NCBI GenBank assembly: GCA_023128855.1
Contig: JAGMDE010000024.1
Span: 1-20,330 of the forward strand
Direction of reading: 5' to 3'
DNA length: 20,330 nucleotides
DNA from: Thermoplasmatales archaeon
Lineage (GTDB): Archaea > Thermoplasmatota > E2 > DHVEG-1
Shown here: piece after piece, positions 13,466-20,330 of the stretch
How the letters are laid out: every line of letters begins with the position of its first letter
How positions within the stretch are numbered: the first letter of the stretch is position 1
The notes under the pieces: generated by a model
Database searches by the model: none
Told to the model about the DNA's origin: nothing
What the model saw: only the letters and a program-made list of their open reading frames with translations
Made by a program: the position numbers and the translations under genes

Positions 13466-14131
13466 ATGAAACCATTACTGAAAGAAGGCACAAGGATTCT
13501 ACGTCCTTACGAATATAAGCTGTTGTATAATGCAGTTCCAAAGAAAGATTACAAAACGATGCTTAATACCTTACTGTTAACAGGAATGAGGCATGTGGAA
13601 GCTCAGCGATTTCAGCAACATCCTGAATGGTTTGATGATAATTTTATCTATTTGCCAGATGAAGCAGAAAAGAAGATTGTTAAGGTCTCAAAGAAGGAAG
13701 AAGAATATACGCCAGAGAAAATAAAACAGTTGATATCAATACTTGGAGAGAAGAAAACAAAATCATTGATAGGAAGTAAACCAAGAAAGCCAAGAACTCA
13801 CAAAGGAAGAACAATCATTCTGAATCCTTTAGGTAAAACAGTTGTATCTTATTTTGTAGATGTAAAAACGAAGTTGCCTGATTGGCAAGGTTGGAAAGAT
13901 AACCTGAAAAGATGGGCTGTAAAAGGTGGAATTAGCGATGAGAAAATAGGAGTCAAAACAACAAGGAAGACAATTGAGAGTTGGCTGTTGGCTCTCTATC
14001 CAACTGAATATGTCAAGATAACGCTGAGTATGGGGCATACACCCACCACTGCTATGGCTCATTACATTGCTCTAGGATTTGTAAAAGATGATGTGAGAGA
14101 TATGGAAGAATACTTGAGTGGGTGGATATGA
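13466..14131 (+). CDS. Second tyrosine recombinase, compact archaeal (SSV/pNOB8-like) type
   Basis: 221 residues, essentially a catalytic domain without a full core-binding domain. Catalytic positions: Arg42 (LTGMRHVEA), a KGRTIIL beta-hairpin near 115, Arg167 in KTTRKTIESWLL where the usual His of H-x-x-R is absent, Gly-His191 (MGHTPTT) and Tyr200 in AHYIALGF. TTRKTIESWL and the HYIALGF...D...GW ending match archaeal virus/plasmid integrases of the SSV/pNOB8 group. GGAG (13455-13458) is seven bases upstream. With the 471-residue recombinase the element has two unrelated-looking recombinases; one may integrate while the other resolves dimers or inverts DNA (inference). Confidence 0.8.
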   Translation: MKPLLKEGTRILRPYEYKLLYNAVPKKDYKTMLNTLLLTGMRHVEAQRFQQHPEWFDDNFIYLPDEAEKKIVKVSKKEEEYTPEKIKQLISILGEKKTKSLIGSKPRKPRTHKGRTIILNPLGKTVVSYFVDVKTKLPDWQGWKDNLKRWAVKGGISDEKIGVKTTRKTIESWLLALYPTEYVKITLSMGHTPTTAMAHYIALGFVKDDVRDMEEYLSGWI

Positions 14132-14876
14132 GTAAAAGTCACCTACTTTTTACCCGATGCAGTAAATCAGTCAAAGTAAGTCCTAGAAATTTATTAAAGT
14201 AGTTTACATTGAAATCTTCAGTAAAATTAAAAAGATATTGTAAGTATTTTCTTAATTATCACGTTGATAGACCTACCTTTTTTTCGACTAATAAGGCATA
14301 TTTGGTTACATACTCATCTATTGTTAATCAACCCGTTAATACGCATTAAATTAAAATCATGATAATATTTTAGTCCATTTTTACTCAATATATATTAGTG
14401 AATTTTTTAAACAGCTACATGTTGAGTCTTTACTCATCCCTTTAGTCGTAACAATGGAATCAGGAACTCATTTTTACCATTTTTATGCTCGAACATTTTT
14501 GTATTGATGAGCTCCCATGTCGCCTTGTATTACAAAAAGGTGGACAGTAGCTCATTTTTGCTATTCTGATGCTAGCGACTTCGAGGGTGAGTTTGTTTCA
14601 GCTCCTGTTTCAAGCTCCTCCTCCTTGACTTGTTTAATTACTGTATCATTTTAAGGTTAAGCATCCTTAATCTGATAACTCCAAGGATAAAATGAATATT
14701 AGGTTTAAATAACTCAAAAACAACTCATTTGTTAAACATGTCGCATACAATAAAACATACTTCTCGAATAGCCCAATTTGTAACCACGCATTCTCCTTGT
14801 ATTACAACTTTTTTAAAAATGAACTTATACTCCCAGGATTATTAGATATTAGTCGAAAAAGACAGGAGATATTTTT
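14132..14876. other. 745-bp non-coding block rich in short repeats
   Basis: No credible gene on either strand. ACTCAT occurs at 14312, 14432, 14466 and 14723, with GCTCAT at 14550. A 23-bp imperfect direct repeat (14467-14489, 14551-14573; 19 of 23 identical) starts with CTCATTTTT. CCTTGTATTACAA is repeated exactly at 14523-14535 and 14795-14807, and contains the dyad TTGTA-t-TACAA. A 14-bp inverted repeat flanks the block. It could be a replication origin, a recombination region or encode an RNA. Confidence 0.5.
14280..14860. repeat. 14-bp inverted repeat bracketing the non-coding block
   Basis: TTTTTCGACTAATA at 14280-14293 and its exact complement TATTAGTCGAAAAA at 14847-14860. The core TTTTCGACTA is found again at 8961-8970. 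The right copy ends four bases before the GGAG (14865-14868) of the next gene, so the arm is close to its promoter or start. Confidence 0.5.
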
Positions 14877-15431
14877 GTGAAAGGACTAGAGATAAGTAGT
14901 GGTAAGGAGGCTGGTGTAACCAAAGAAATCCAGAAGTTTGTAAAGAAAAAAGAACAGGATACACACTCAACGGAGGTAGATTACCTGCAGTATGCCAACG
15001 TCAACTACATTAAAGATGACAAAGCAAAACAAGAAGTTAAATCGCTGATAGATGAACTGATGAAGATTGATGGGTTATCACTCAAAAAGACTGGTGGACA
15101 CGACTTGTCAGTTAGATACAAGGGAAGACAATTGGTAAAAATCTGTCCACTGAAGAAGAGGTGGAGCGCCTCAGTAGGTGGCGGTAAGATTCAGAGCTAC
15201 ACTAATGAGCAAGTAATGAGCGGTGTGAGAATGATGATGACAGATCCATACAAAGAAATCAGTAATGATGATGATAAGGTAGTCATTGAGGAGCTGGAAC
15301 AAAGGATTAGCAAAATGTCTAAGAACAGCAAAGGAATCAGTACAAAAGGAGTCAAACTCACTAAACAAGTTAAGAAGTGGGCAAAATCAAATGGCTACAC
15401 CATCACAGGCGATACGCTCTTAATAAACTAA
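14877..15431 (+). CDS. Orphan element protein with possible Lsr2-like DNA-binding tail
   Basis: 184 residues starting at GTG 14877, with GGAG (14865-14868) eight bases upstream. The first 45 residues are charged (KEIQKFVKKKEQDTHSTEVD). The middle (about 65-120) looks like a mixed alpha/beta domain: LSLKKTGGHDLSVRYKGRQL, then KKRWSASVGGGKIQSYTNEQ. The C-terminus, VKKWAKSNGYTITGDTL, resembles the VRAWAREQGYEVSDRG pattern of Lsr2-type C-terminal DNA-binding domains; this is a pattern match only. It is the last plus-strand gene of the block and is followed by a T8 run. A nucleoid-like or regulatory role is possible; the family is not recognised. Confidence 0.6.
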   Translation: MKGLEISSGKEAGVTKEIQKFVKKKEQDTHSTEVDYLQYANVNYIKDDKAKQEVKSLIDELMKIDGLSLKKTGGHDLSVRYKGRQLVKICPLKKRWSASVGGGKIQSYTNEQVMSGVRMMMTDPYKEISNDDDKVVIEELEQRISKMSKNSKGISTKGVKLTKQVKKWAKSNGYTITGDTLLIN

Positions 15432-15439
15432 TTTTTTTT
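15432..15439 (+). terminator. T8 terminator after the last element gene
   Basis: Eight T's directly follow the TAA at 15429-15431, the usual form of an archaeal terminator. The convergent surface-protein gene ends at 15519, leaving only 87 bp that must contain the right element junction if the block ends here. Confidence 0.5.
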
Positions 15440-15518
15440 GTTTGATGAAGATTGTTTTTGAGTATACCACGTTAAAATTGAGAACATCTTAGGTGGTCGA
15501 GGTAAAAATAGACTTGAA

Positions 15519-17558
15519 CTATCTTTTTTGTTTCAAGAACAAGACCAATGCTATCGAAATTATAACGAAGATGATTTCAAAACCTGGAGTTTCACTGGTT
15601 TTCTCCTCTATACTAGTTACAGTAGTTGTGTCCGAATCTGTTAAACTTTGGTTATCTGTTACGACTAGTGTTACTGTATAATCGCCAACTTTGGAATAGG
15701 TATGGGTTGACGACATACCAGTTCCATTACTTCCATCGCCAAAGTCCCACTCATATGATACAATAAACCCATCGGGGTCATAACTATTAGAAGCATTGAA
15801 AGTTATAAAGCTATTTGCATATCCTGAATATGGTCCATTGGCATCTGCAATAGGTGGATATTTATCCTCTCCTAATTCAGTTATAGTTACTGTAGTTGTA
15901 TTTTCATCAGCCCATCCATCGTCATCTTTAACAGCCAGGTATACTGTATAATTTCCAGCAGCAGAATAGTTATGAGTCGGTGAGATACCATGTCCACTTT
16001 CTGTCCCGTCTCCAAAATCCCAAGTATACATGGTTATTGTACCATCTGGGTCGGTACTACCCGAACCATTGAAAGTTATGAGGGTGTTTACATATCCAAA
16101 ATAAGGTCCATTTGCATTTGCTATTGGGCGTTTGTTTTCCTGTGGTTCTGATTGAGTTGTAAAACTAAATATGTCAGAGGAAGTTTCTAATCCGCCCCAT
16201 TCATATTCGGAGGGATAATTGTATTCTCCACATCTTTCACAACCATCACTTACAACTGCATACCATGAATATGTTGTATTATACTTTACACCATACCACG
16301 GAGCAGACGAAGATTCACCATTAAATGCATCACCACTAAATGCATAATAACAACCATCCCCAATTAAGCTATCAGTAGTTGCATCATAGAAACATACTAT
16401 TAAACAATCATCATCCGGGTCAGAAACATCAATTTTTAACTCAGCTATTCCGTATGATGTAATCTCAACATCAATAGCACCATTAGGAGGATATGGATTA
16501 AGTGGCACATCTGGGGGATTGTTAAAATACCCCAAAGGAAACAAATCCTTATTGTTTCCACCGGAGATATTATGCGGAGAATCACCTATGCCATCGTTAT
16601 TGCTATCCGTCCCCCGATAGTTATCCCAATAATTACCTCTACTGGTGCTGGGATTATACCAATAATTGTTACATTCATCATAAGCGGATGTATATGCGTT
16701 ACATTCACTGTTAAAAGTATTCCCATAGATTCGATTGTTGTTGCTAGAATCAGACAACTTAATTCCATATCCATAACGTGGGATATCCTGGATTACATTT
16801 CCGCTAATAACGCCGTTGCTGCTGCTAGACCTTAACCATATACCTTTTCCACCATAGCCAATATTTTTTATTGTATTGTCAGTAATTGTTACACTATTGG
16901 TCCCGGATACAGATATGCCGTAATCCACATCTTCAAGATTGTTTCCAGAAATAACAATATCACCAGAACAATCCGAAACACCTATAGGTTGAAAACTCAC
17001 CTCAATATTGTTGTTAGCCATATTATTGTTAGATATGGTGGTATTACTACAAAGTTCCAAATTAATAAAGGCAGATGTAATTGTATTATCAGCGATAATA
17101 CTGCCTTTGCTATTTCGAATCAATACATGGGCATACATAATATTGTCTATAATGTTTGTATAGTTCGAGTATATCTTCAATATTCGGTCAGTATTTTCAG
17201 TTCCGAGAGTAAATTCTTTAACAGTTGTATAATCAGCTGTAATTTCTAAATTACTAAAGTTAATGACAGTGTTATATTTGCTATGTCCTTGGAGCATGAT
17301 TGATTTATCCACATCAATACGTTCGTTATATTCTCCGCTATAAACATATACTGTATCACCACCAGTAGATGCATCTATGCCATCCTGTATGTGTTGATAC
17401 GGGTTTTCTGCGGTTCCATCCCAAGGTCCTCCTATGTTGTCGTCATCAACATAAATAGTGGTTGTAGTAGCGCTACAATTCTCAACTAAGAAAGAGCCTA
17501 TAAAAACGCTAAAAATCAAAATACCTATCAACAGTAACCTAAAAGCTTTTGATTTCAT
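15519..17558 (-). CDS. Secreted NosD-type beta-helix protein with PKD domains and PGF-CTERM tail
   Basis: 679 residues. Order: signal peptide (1-30); right-handed parallel beta-helix (about 34-345) opening with TIYVDDDNIGGPWDGT and ENPYQHIQDGIDA, with many N-N/I turns and the NosD-style end NYWDNYRGTDSNNDGIGD; an Ig/fibronectin-like domain (about 350-470); two PKD domains (about 478-560 and 567-645) with TWDFGDG and EWDFGDG; and the C-terminal TPGFEIIFVIISIALVLFLK ending QKR. That tail fits PGF-CTERM: PGF, hydrophobic helix, basic end, a substrate for archaeosortase A, which would attach the protein to a membrane lipid. It probably binds or cleaves surface carbohydrate or serves as adhesin; no catalytic residues are evident. 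AAGGCGG upstream of the ATG may be the ribosome binding site. It is convergent with the element. Confidence 0.85.
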   Translation of the reverse strand: MKSKAFRLLLIGILIFSVFIGSFLVENCSATTTTIYVDDDNIGGPWDGTAENPYQHIQDGIDASTGGDTVYVYSGEYNERIDVDKSIMLQGHSKYNTVINFSNLEITADYTTVKEFTLGTENTDRILKIYSNYTNIIDNIMYAHVLIRNSKGSIIADNTITSAFINLELCSNTTISNNNMANNNIEVSFQPIGVSDCSGDIVISGNNLEDVDYGISVSGTNSVTITDNTIKNIGYGGKGIWLRSSSSNGVISGNVIQDIPRYGYGIKLSDSSNNNRIYGNTFNSECNAYTSAYDECNNYWYNPSTSRGNYWDNYRGTDSNNDGIGDSPHNISGGNNKDLFPLGYFNNPPDVPLNPYPPNGAIDVEITSYGIAELKIDVSDPDDDCLIVCFYDATTDSLIGDGCYYAFSGDAFNGESSSAPWYGVKYNTTYSWYAVVSDGCERCGEYNYPSEYEWGGLETSSDIFSFTTQSEPQENKRPIANANGPYFGYVNTLITFNGSGSTDPDGTITMYTWDFGDGTESGHGISPTHNYSAAGNYTVYLAVKDDDGWADENTTTVTITELGEDKYPPIADANGPYSGYANSFITFNASNSYDPDGFIVSYEWDFGDGSNGTGMSSTHTYSKVGDYTVTLVVTDNQSLTDSDTTTVTSIEEKTSETPGFEIIFVIISIALVLFLKQKR

Positions 17559-17616
17559 CTAAACCGCCTTGTGCTCATTGCTCATATCATTTTATTCAAT
17601 ATAGCGTTCACATATA

Positions 17617-17666
17617 AGTACTATCTTTTTGGTAGTACTATTTGGTATAAAAGTGATTTTAGTACT
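17617..17666. promoter_or_regulatory. Three AGTACT sites and TATA box in a divergent promoter
   Basis: AGTACT occurs at 17617-17622, 17634-17639 and 17661-17666. The first two are within a perfect inverted repeat AGTACTA/TAGTACT (17617-17623, 17633-17639). TATAAAAG (17646-17653) is a TATA box for the AbrB-like gene 44 nt downstream. The sites lie between this gene and the minus-strand NosD/PKD gene and are good operator candidates for the AbrB-like protein. Confidence 0.5.
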
Positions 17667-17696
17667 TAAATTTAGTTAAACTTTTTGTTGATACTC

Positions 17697-17858
17697 ATGG
17701 TACTTCAAGGAAAGGGAACTATTTACCAGCATGTAAAAGGAAAAATGTACGTATACATACCTGCTAGTGTGCGTGACGACAGCCAATTTCCTTTTAAACC
17801 TGGAGAAAAGGTGAATGTGGCTATCGACGGCAAAAGATTGGTAATAGGGAAATTATAA
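17697..17858 (+). CDS. AbrB/SpoVT-like DNA-binding protein (53 residues)
   Basis: Short gene with ATG 17697 and TAA 17856-17858. The sequence reads GTIYQHVKGKMYVYIPASVR, then FPFKPGEKVNVAIDGKRLVI: two beta pairs around the IPASVR and KPGEKV turns, the AbrB/SpoVT fold in full. No clear ribosome binding site is present; the TATA box at 17646-17653 predicts a short leader. Divergent to the NosD/PKD surface gene and upstream of another surface gene, it likely regulates itself and one or both neighbours through the AGTACT sites. It is distinct in sequence from the 37-residue AbrB-like protein at 9055. Confidence 0.7.
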   Translation: MVLQGKGTIYQHVKGKMYVYIPASVRDDSQFPFKPGEKVNVAIDGKRLVIGKL

Positions 17859-18136
17859 CGAGTTTTTCTCTTTTAATTATACCTAGGTGCTCAATTATTT
17901 TATATCCACTCTCATAAAACGTATAAACTGCACAAGCGTCATGCTGGGCCGTTGCTCTTTACTATACAAGTAGACCTGAAAAACCGTCTTTTGATGAGAT
18001 GTAAAAATAAATATATTGGAGCAATACCTAGCGGGCAAAATGAAATCAGTATAAATGTGATAAATGTTGCAAATAGATTTTTGCGAAAGATTTAAGATAA
18101 AGCCAACAGTTTTAGAAGTGATAATGGGGGAAAACA

Positions 18137-19495
18137 ATGACAAAGAAGATAATTATTTCACTATTGATTTTATGCGTTGTATTTAGCAGTGTCGTTCCAT
18201 TTAAAAACTCATCAGCCTTTACAATTACTGTAAATCCTCCAATGTTAGCAATTTCATTAAATTATTCAGAAGGGTTCGACGGGCAAACATTTATTTTTCC
18301 AAAAATCACTGCAGATAACAAATATCATTATATTGCATATGCTAAAATTTTGATTTCTGGCAATCTTTTTACAGATATTGATATGCAATTTGATGCTCCG
18401 CTAATGCTTTATAGGTCTAATGTAACGGAGGATAGGAATAAAGGATTTTATATCGGGGAAAACCCACGTGAGGACAACTTGTCGATGAGGATTTATATCA
18501 ATGAAAATTCTACGGAAAATAAAAATTATCATACATTGTCGACTAATCTATCTGGTAGAACGATATATCTAGGTACAGTTTCACCAAACGAAAATTTGAC
18601 CTTGTATTTCTATGTAAAAAGTCATCGGGAGGAACTTACTGGTGAATATAAAATGGGCTTCAATTTATCTGTTGTTGCGACACAGAACACTGGATCTCCA
18701 TTTGGTTGGAAACCAGTTGATGAATGGTCTGGTACCGTGTCTGGTACTTTTTATAATCGTTCATTAACTCCAATATTTCCACCTACTGAAGATGAAAAAA
18801 AAGGGATTCGTTATGAAAAGCGTAGTAATTTAATCAAATATAATCGTGAGATATTGGTCTTTAGCTTAGATTTTATTTCTATTCCTGCAGTTGGCAAAGA
18901 AGACGATTTTGCGGAATATTATATGCTGGGCGAAAAAATTGTTGCCATTAACTTCCGTATAGAAAATTCTCTGAGTAACTACTCGGTTTTTTCAAATGCG
19001 ACTCTGTCATTTATATCCCAATATGACGATGTCGTAAAATCTATTGATTTAGAATTGGATAAAAACATTACAGAACTTGATACACCGCTTATTTTAGATA
19101 CCTCAGGTTTTTGGAAAATAAGAATTGACTTTACAATGGAAGAGGATAATAAGGATACTTTCTATGTTTTTGAGAACGTCTCAAAGTGGGAACTACATGA
19201 AGACAAAAACTATTTATCATTTTTCTTAGAAAATGAATCCATCTATAACTTCCAGAATCATTATGAAAAGTGTGTTCCAGTCTATAGCATGTCAGAATAT
19301 GTAGAATTGCAACAAAGACTGATTCTGAGCGATACTGCAAGATCATTAGAGTCCACAGCAAAGAGTGTTGAAGATATCGCCAATAGTCAATTCAAGCATA
19401 CGATCATTATAGCGATATCTACTATAAGTGCAGCCGTAATTGGAGTAATAATTGGAGCTATAATTAGCAAGTGGAGACGAGAGGAAAATAAATAA
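18137..19495 (+). CDS. Membrane-anchored exoprotein of unknown function
   Basis: 452 residues. Signal peptide at 1-28 (KKIIISLLILCVVFSSVVPF, then SSAF). The large extracellular part (about 30-420) is rich in beta strands with many N-x-S/T sequons, as in archaeal surface glycoproteins. A probable coiled-coil stretch (YVELQQRLILSDTARSLEST, about 388-420) leads to a C-terminal membrane helix (about 424-445) and a short basic cytoplasmic tail KWRREENK. No known domain recognised. The 278 bp before it (17859-18136) hold only an AT-rich AAATAAATATATT promoter candidate near 18006; the reading frame seen there on the minus strand is not considered a gene. A hairpin follows its stop. Confidence 0.7.
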   Translation: MTKKIIISLLILCVVFSSVVPFKNSSAFTITVNPPMLAISLNYSEGFDGQTFIFPKITADNKYHYIAYAKILISGNLFTDIDMQFDAPLMLYRSNVTEDRNKGFYIGENPREDNLSMRIYINENSTENKNYHTLSTNLSGRTIYLGTVSPNENLTLYFYVKSHREELTGEYKMGFNLSVVATQNTGSPFGWKPVDEWSGTVSGTFYNRSLTPIFPPTEDEKKGIRYEKRSNLIKYNREILVFSLDFISIPAVGKEDDFAEYYMLGEKIVAINFRIENSLSNYSVFSNATLSFISQYDDVVKSIDLELDKNITELDTPLILDTSGFWKIRIDFTMEEDNKDTFYVFENVSKWELHEDKNYLSFFLENESIYNFQNHYEKCVPVYSMSEYVELQQRLILSDTARSLESTAKSVEDIANSQFKHTIIIAISTISAAVIGVIIGAIISKWRREENK

Positions 19496-19509
19496 CCATC
19501 TCTTGATGG
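19496..19509 (+). terminator. Hairpin after the exoprotein gene
   Basis: CCATC (19496-19500) pairs with GATGG (19505-19509) over a TCTT loop immediately after the stop. The stem is short and not followed by a T-run, so terminator function is uncertain. Confidence 0.3.
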
Positions 19510-19603
19510 TTTAAGGGAAGAAATTATGATTGATGGTGGCGATGTAGCATTTTATTCAAAAGAGGGGTGGTATGCACCTAAACTTGAAATTGAGGTAAAT
19601 TAA
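19496..19603 (+). pseudogene. Fragment resembling the end of a DNRLRE-type surface domain
   Basis: In the frame that follows the exoprotein stop, an open stretch encodes DGGDVAFYSKEGWYAPKLEI and ends EVN-stop. The pattern F-Y-S-K-E-G...A-P-x-L-x-I-E-V is the usual last strand of DNRLRE-type domains of secreted proteins. There is no upstream part, so this appears to be a 3' gene remnant. A 25-codon ORF (ATG 19526) within it is unlikely to be a gene. Confidence 0.3.
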
Positions 19604-19882
19604 TTTCTTCTCTTTAGCAAACATATTTGTTGGTTTTATAACACCTATTTGCCGAATAGTGTTTAAAAATCGAATGATTTATAGTACAGGGATTTAGGGG
19701 TGTTTTTCTTGATATGATTTTTATTGACGTTTTATGAACAGGAATAGTACTATGAAAGACCTAGAGAGTGGAGTGCAAAACGTGGGGTACATAAAAATTC
19801 ACAAAACACGTTTTTTTATCTTACATAGCTTTTTAAGCATATTTTTCTATGTATTAATAATTCTGGAAAAGTAGTGGAACAC
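19604..19882. other. AT-rich intergenic stretch
   Basis: Holds only a 40-codon ORF (19752-19874) ending in a hydrophobic helix, without a ribosome binding site, and AT-rich promoter-like sequence. AGTACTAT (19746-19753) at the start of that ORF resembles the AGTACT sites at 17617-17666. Nothing else is recognised. Confidence 0.35.
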
Positions 19883-20330
19883 ATGTCTATCGATAGAAAA
19901 CAATTTGATGATATTCATAAGGATGTTGTAGAGAATCTTAAAAAGTTTAATCCTATAACCTCAAAGTTTGAAACTCGCTTAAAGACCAACCTAGAGGAGC
20001 ATTACAATAAAATTTTGGATTATGTTATAGAAAAGTATCCTTCTGGAAATTTATACGAGTCGACTTTATTGATTCAAGGTATAACCACTAGATCATTAAA
20101 CTTATTTTTAGGCATATTACGGGAGTTAACTCACAGTAATGTCTTAGTTGTAAACATATTACTTAGACAATATCTTGAAACAGTAGCAATTACTTTTTAT
20201 ACATCGTGGAAACTTGGATATCTCGAAACTGCCTTAGTGGGCACGGGAAAAGATCAAGTAAACATATTAACAGCAATAGATCATCTGGACAAAAAAAGGT
20301 ACAAAGGCACAAGAAAAGATTATGATGATT
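19883..20330 (+). CDS. Unknown helical protein, 5' part
   Basis: Open frame of at least 149 codons running off the right edge. The start at ATG 19883 is chosen by composition; GTG 19874 is an alternative, and there is no clear ribosome binding site. The visible part is alpha-helical: a charged N-terminal half (VVENLKKFNPITSKFETRLK) and then TRSLNLFLGILRELTHSNVL and LLRQYLETVAITFYTSWKLG. The spacing of R-S-L...L-L-R-Q-Y-L-E recalls the helical all-alpha proteins annotated as DUF5677-like, but this is a weak resemblance. Not assigned. Confidence 0.55.
   Translation, partial: MSIDRKQFDDIHKDVVENLKKFNPITSKFETRLKTNLEEHYNKILDYVIEKYPSGNLYESTLLIQGITTRSLNLFLGILRELTHSNVLVVNILLRQYLETVAITFYTSWKLGYLETALVGTGKDQVNILTAIDHLDKKRYKGTRKDYDD

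Noticed and set aside
4473..15504. TCGAGGTA shared by left (4473-4480) and right (15497-15504) flanks as att core
   Set aside because: Eight bases is within chance for regions of this length and neither site has supporting flanks or a tRNA.
15493..15681. 62-codon plus-strand frame over the end of the NosD/PKD gene
   Set aside because: Mostly antisense of the PKD/PGF-CTERM region; no ribosome binding site of its own.
17895..18143. 82-codon frame on the minus strand between the AbrB-like and exoprotein genes
   Set aside because: It starts inside the exoprotein gene, covers that gene's promoter region, has no ribosome binding site and its product has no domain-like pattern.
19752..19874. 40-codon ORF with a hydrophobic end
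   Set aside because: No ribosome binding site and no family; the hydrophobic tail is what AT-rich sequence gives by chance.
1..20330. tRNA, rRNA or CRISPR array
   Set aside because: No cloverleaf with a T-loop signature, no rRNA motifs and no regularly spaced repeats of 25-40 bp in more than two copies were seen.

Overview
The window is AT-rich DNA, most likely from an anaerobic archaeon. Evidence: a TTTATAAAT TATA box about 27 nt before an ATG with no ribosome binding site (a leaderless start), elsewhere GGTGAT/GGAG-type ribosome binding sites, archaeal-type recombinases, and a large secreted protein ending in a PGF-CTERM-like sorting tail. The NosD-type beta-helix plus PKD architecture, the AT richness and the bifunctional PurH suggest Thermoplasmatota; this lineage call is an inference. 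A two-domain acyl-CoA dehydratase activase, a strictly anaerobic Fe-S enzyme, fits an oxygen-free habitat.

Layout. (1) 1-4061, minus strand, chromosomal genes: 5' part of the activase (1-1093), a lipoprotein resembling clan GH-A glycosidases (1191-2456) and purH (2517-4061). (2) 4062-4630: gene-free divergent region with two dyads sharing CTCGATA/TATCGAG arms. (3) 4631-15431, plus strand only: an integrated genetic element. It carries a leaderless winged-helix regulator, a ParB-like protein directly joined to a DpdA-like member of the tRNA-guanine transglycosylase (TGT) family, a tyrosine recombinase with zinc ribbon, small regulators (AbrB-like, tandem ribbon-helix-helix (RHH)), small two-helix membrane proteins, an Lsm-like protein translationally coupled to a superfamily 3 (SF3) replication helicase, a second compact tyrosine recombinase, a 745-bp repeat-rich non-coding block and an orphan 184-residue protein. 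(4) 15519-20330: surface proteins (NosD/PKD/PGF-CTERM on minus, a membrane-anchored exoprotein on plus), an AbrB-like regulator between them and a partial gene at the right edge.

How it fits together. The SF3 helicase would drive replication, the two recombinases integration or excision, and the AbrB, RHH and winged-helix proteins control. The ParB-DpdA pair is the most notable: DpdA enzymes place preQ0-type 7-deazaguanine into DNA, and most archaea already make preQ0 for archaeosine tRNA. The element could therefore mark its own DNA with a two-gene module fed by the host. No capsid, portal or terminase gene is recognisable, so virus and integrative plasmid both remain possible. The att sites were not resolved. 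Several genes are very short (37 codons) and were found by ribosome binding site, overlap and motif: 8871-8984, 9055-9168, 13023-13136 and 17697-17858.
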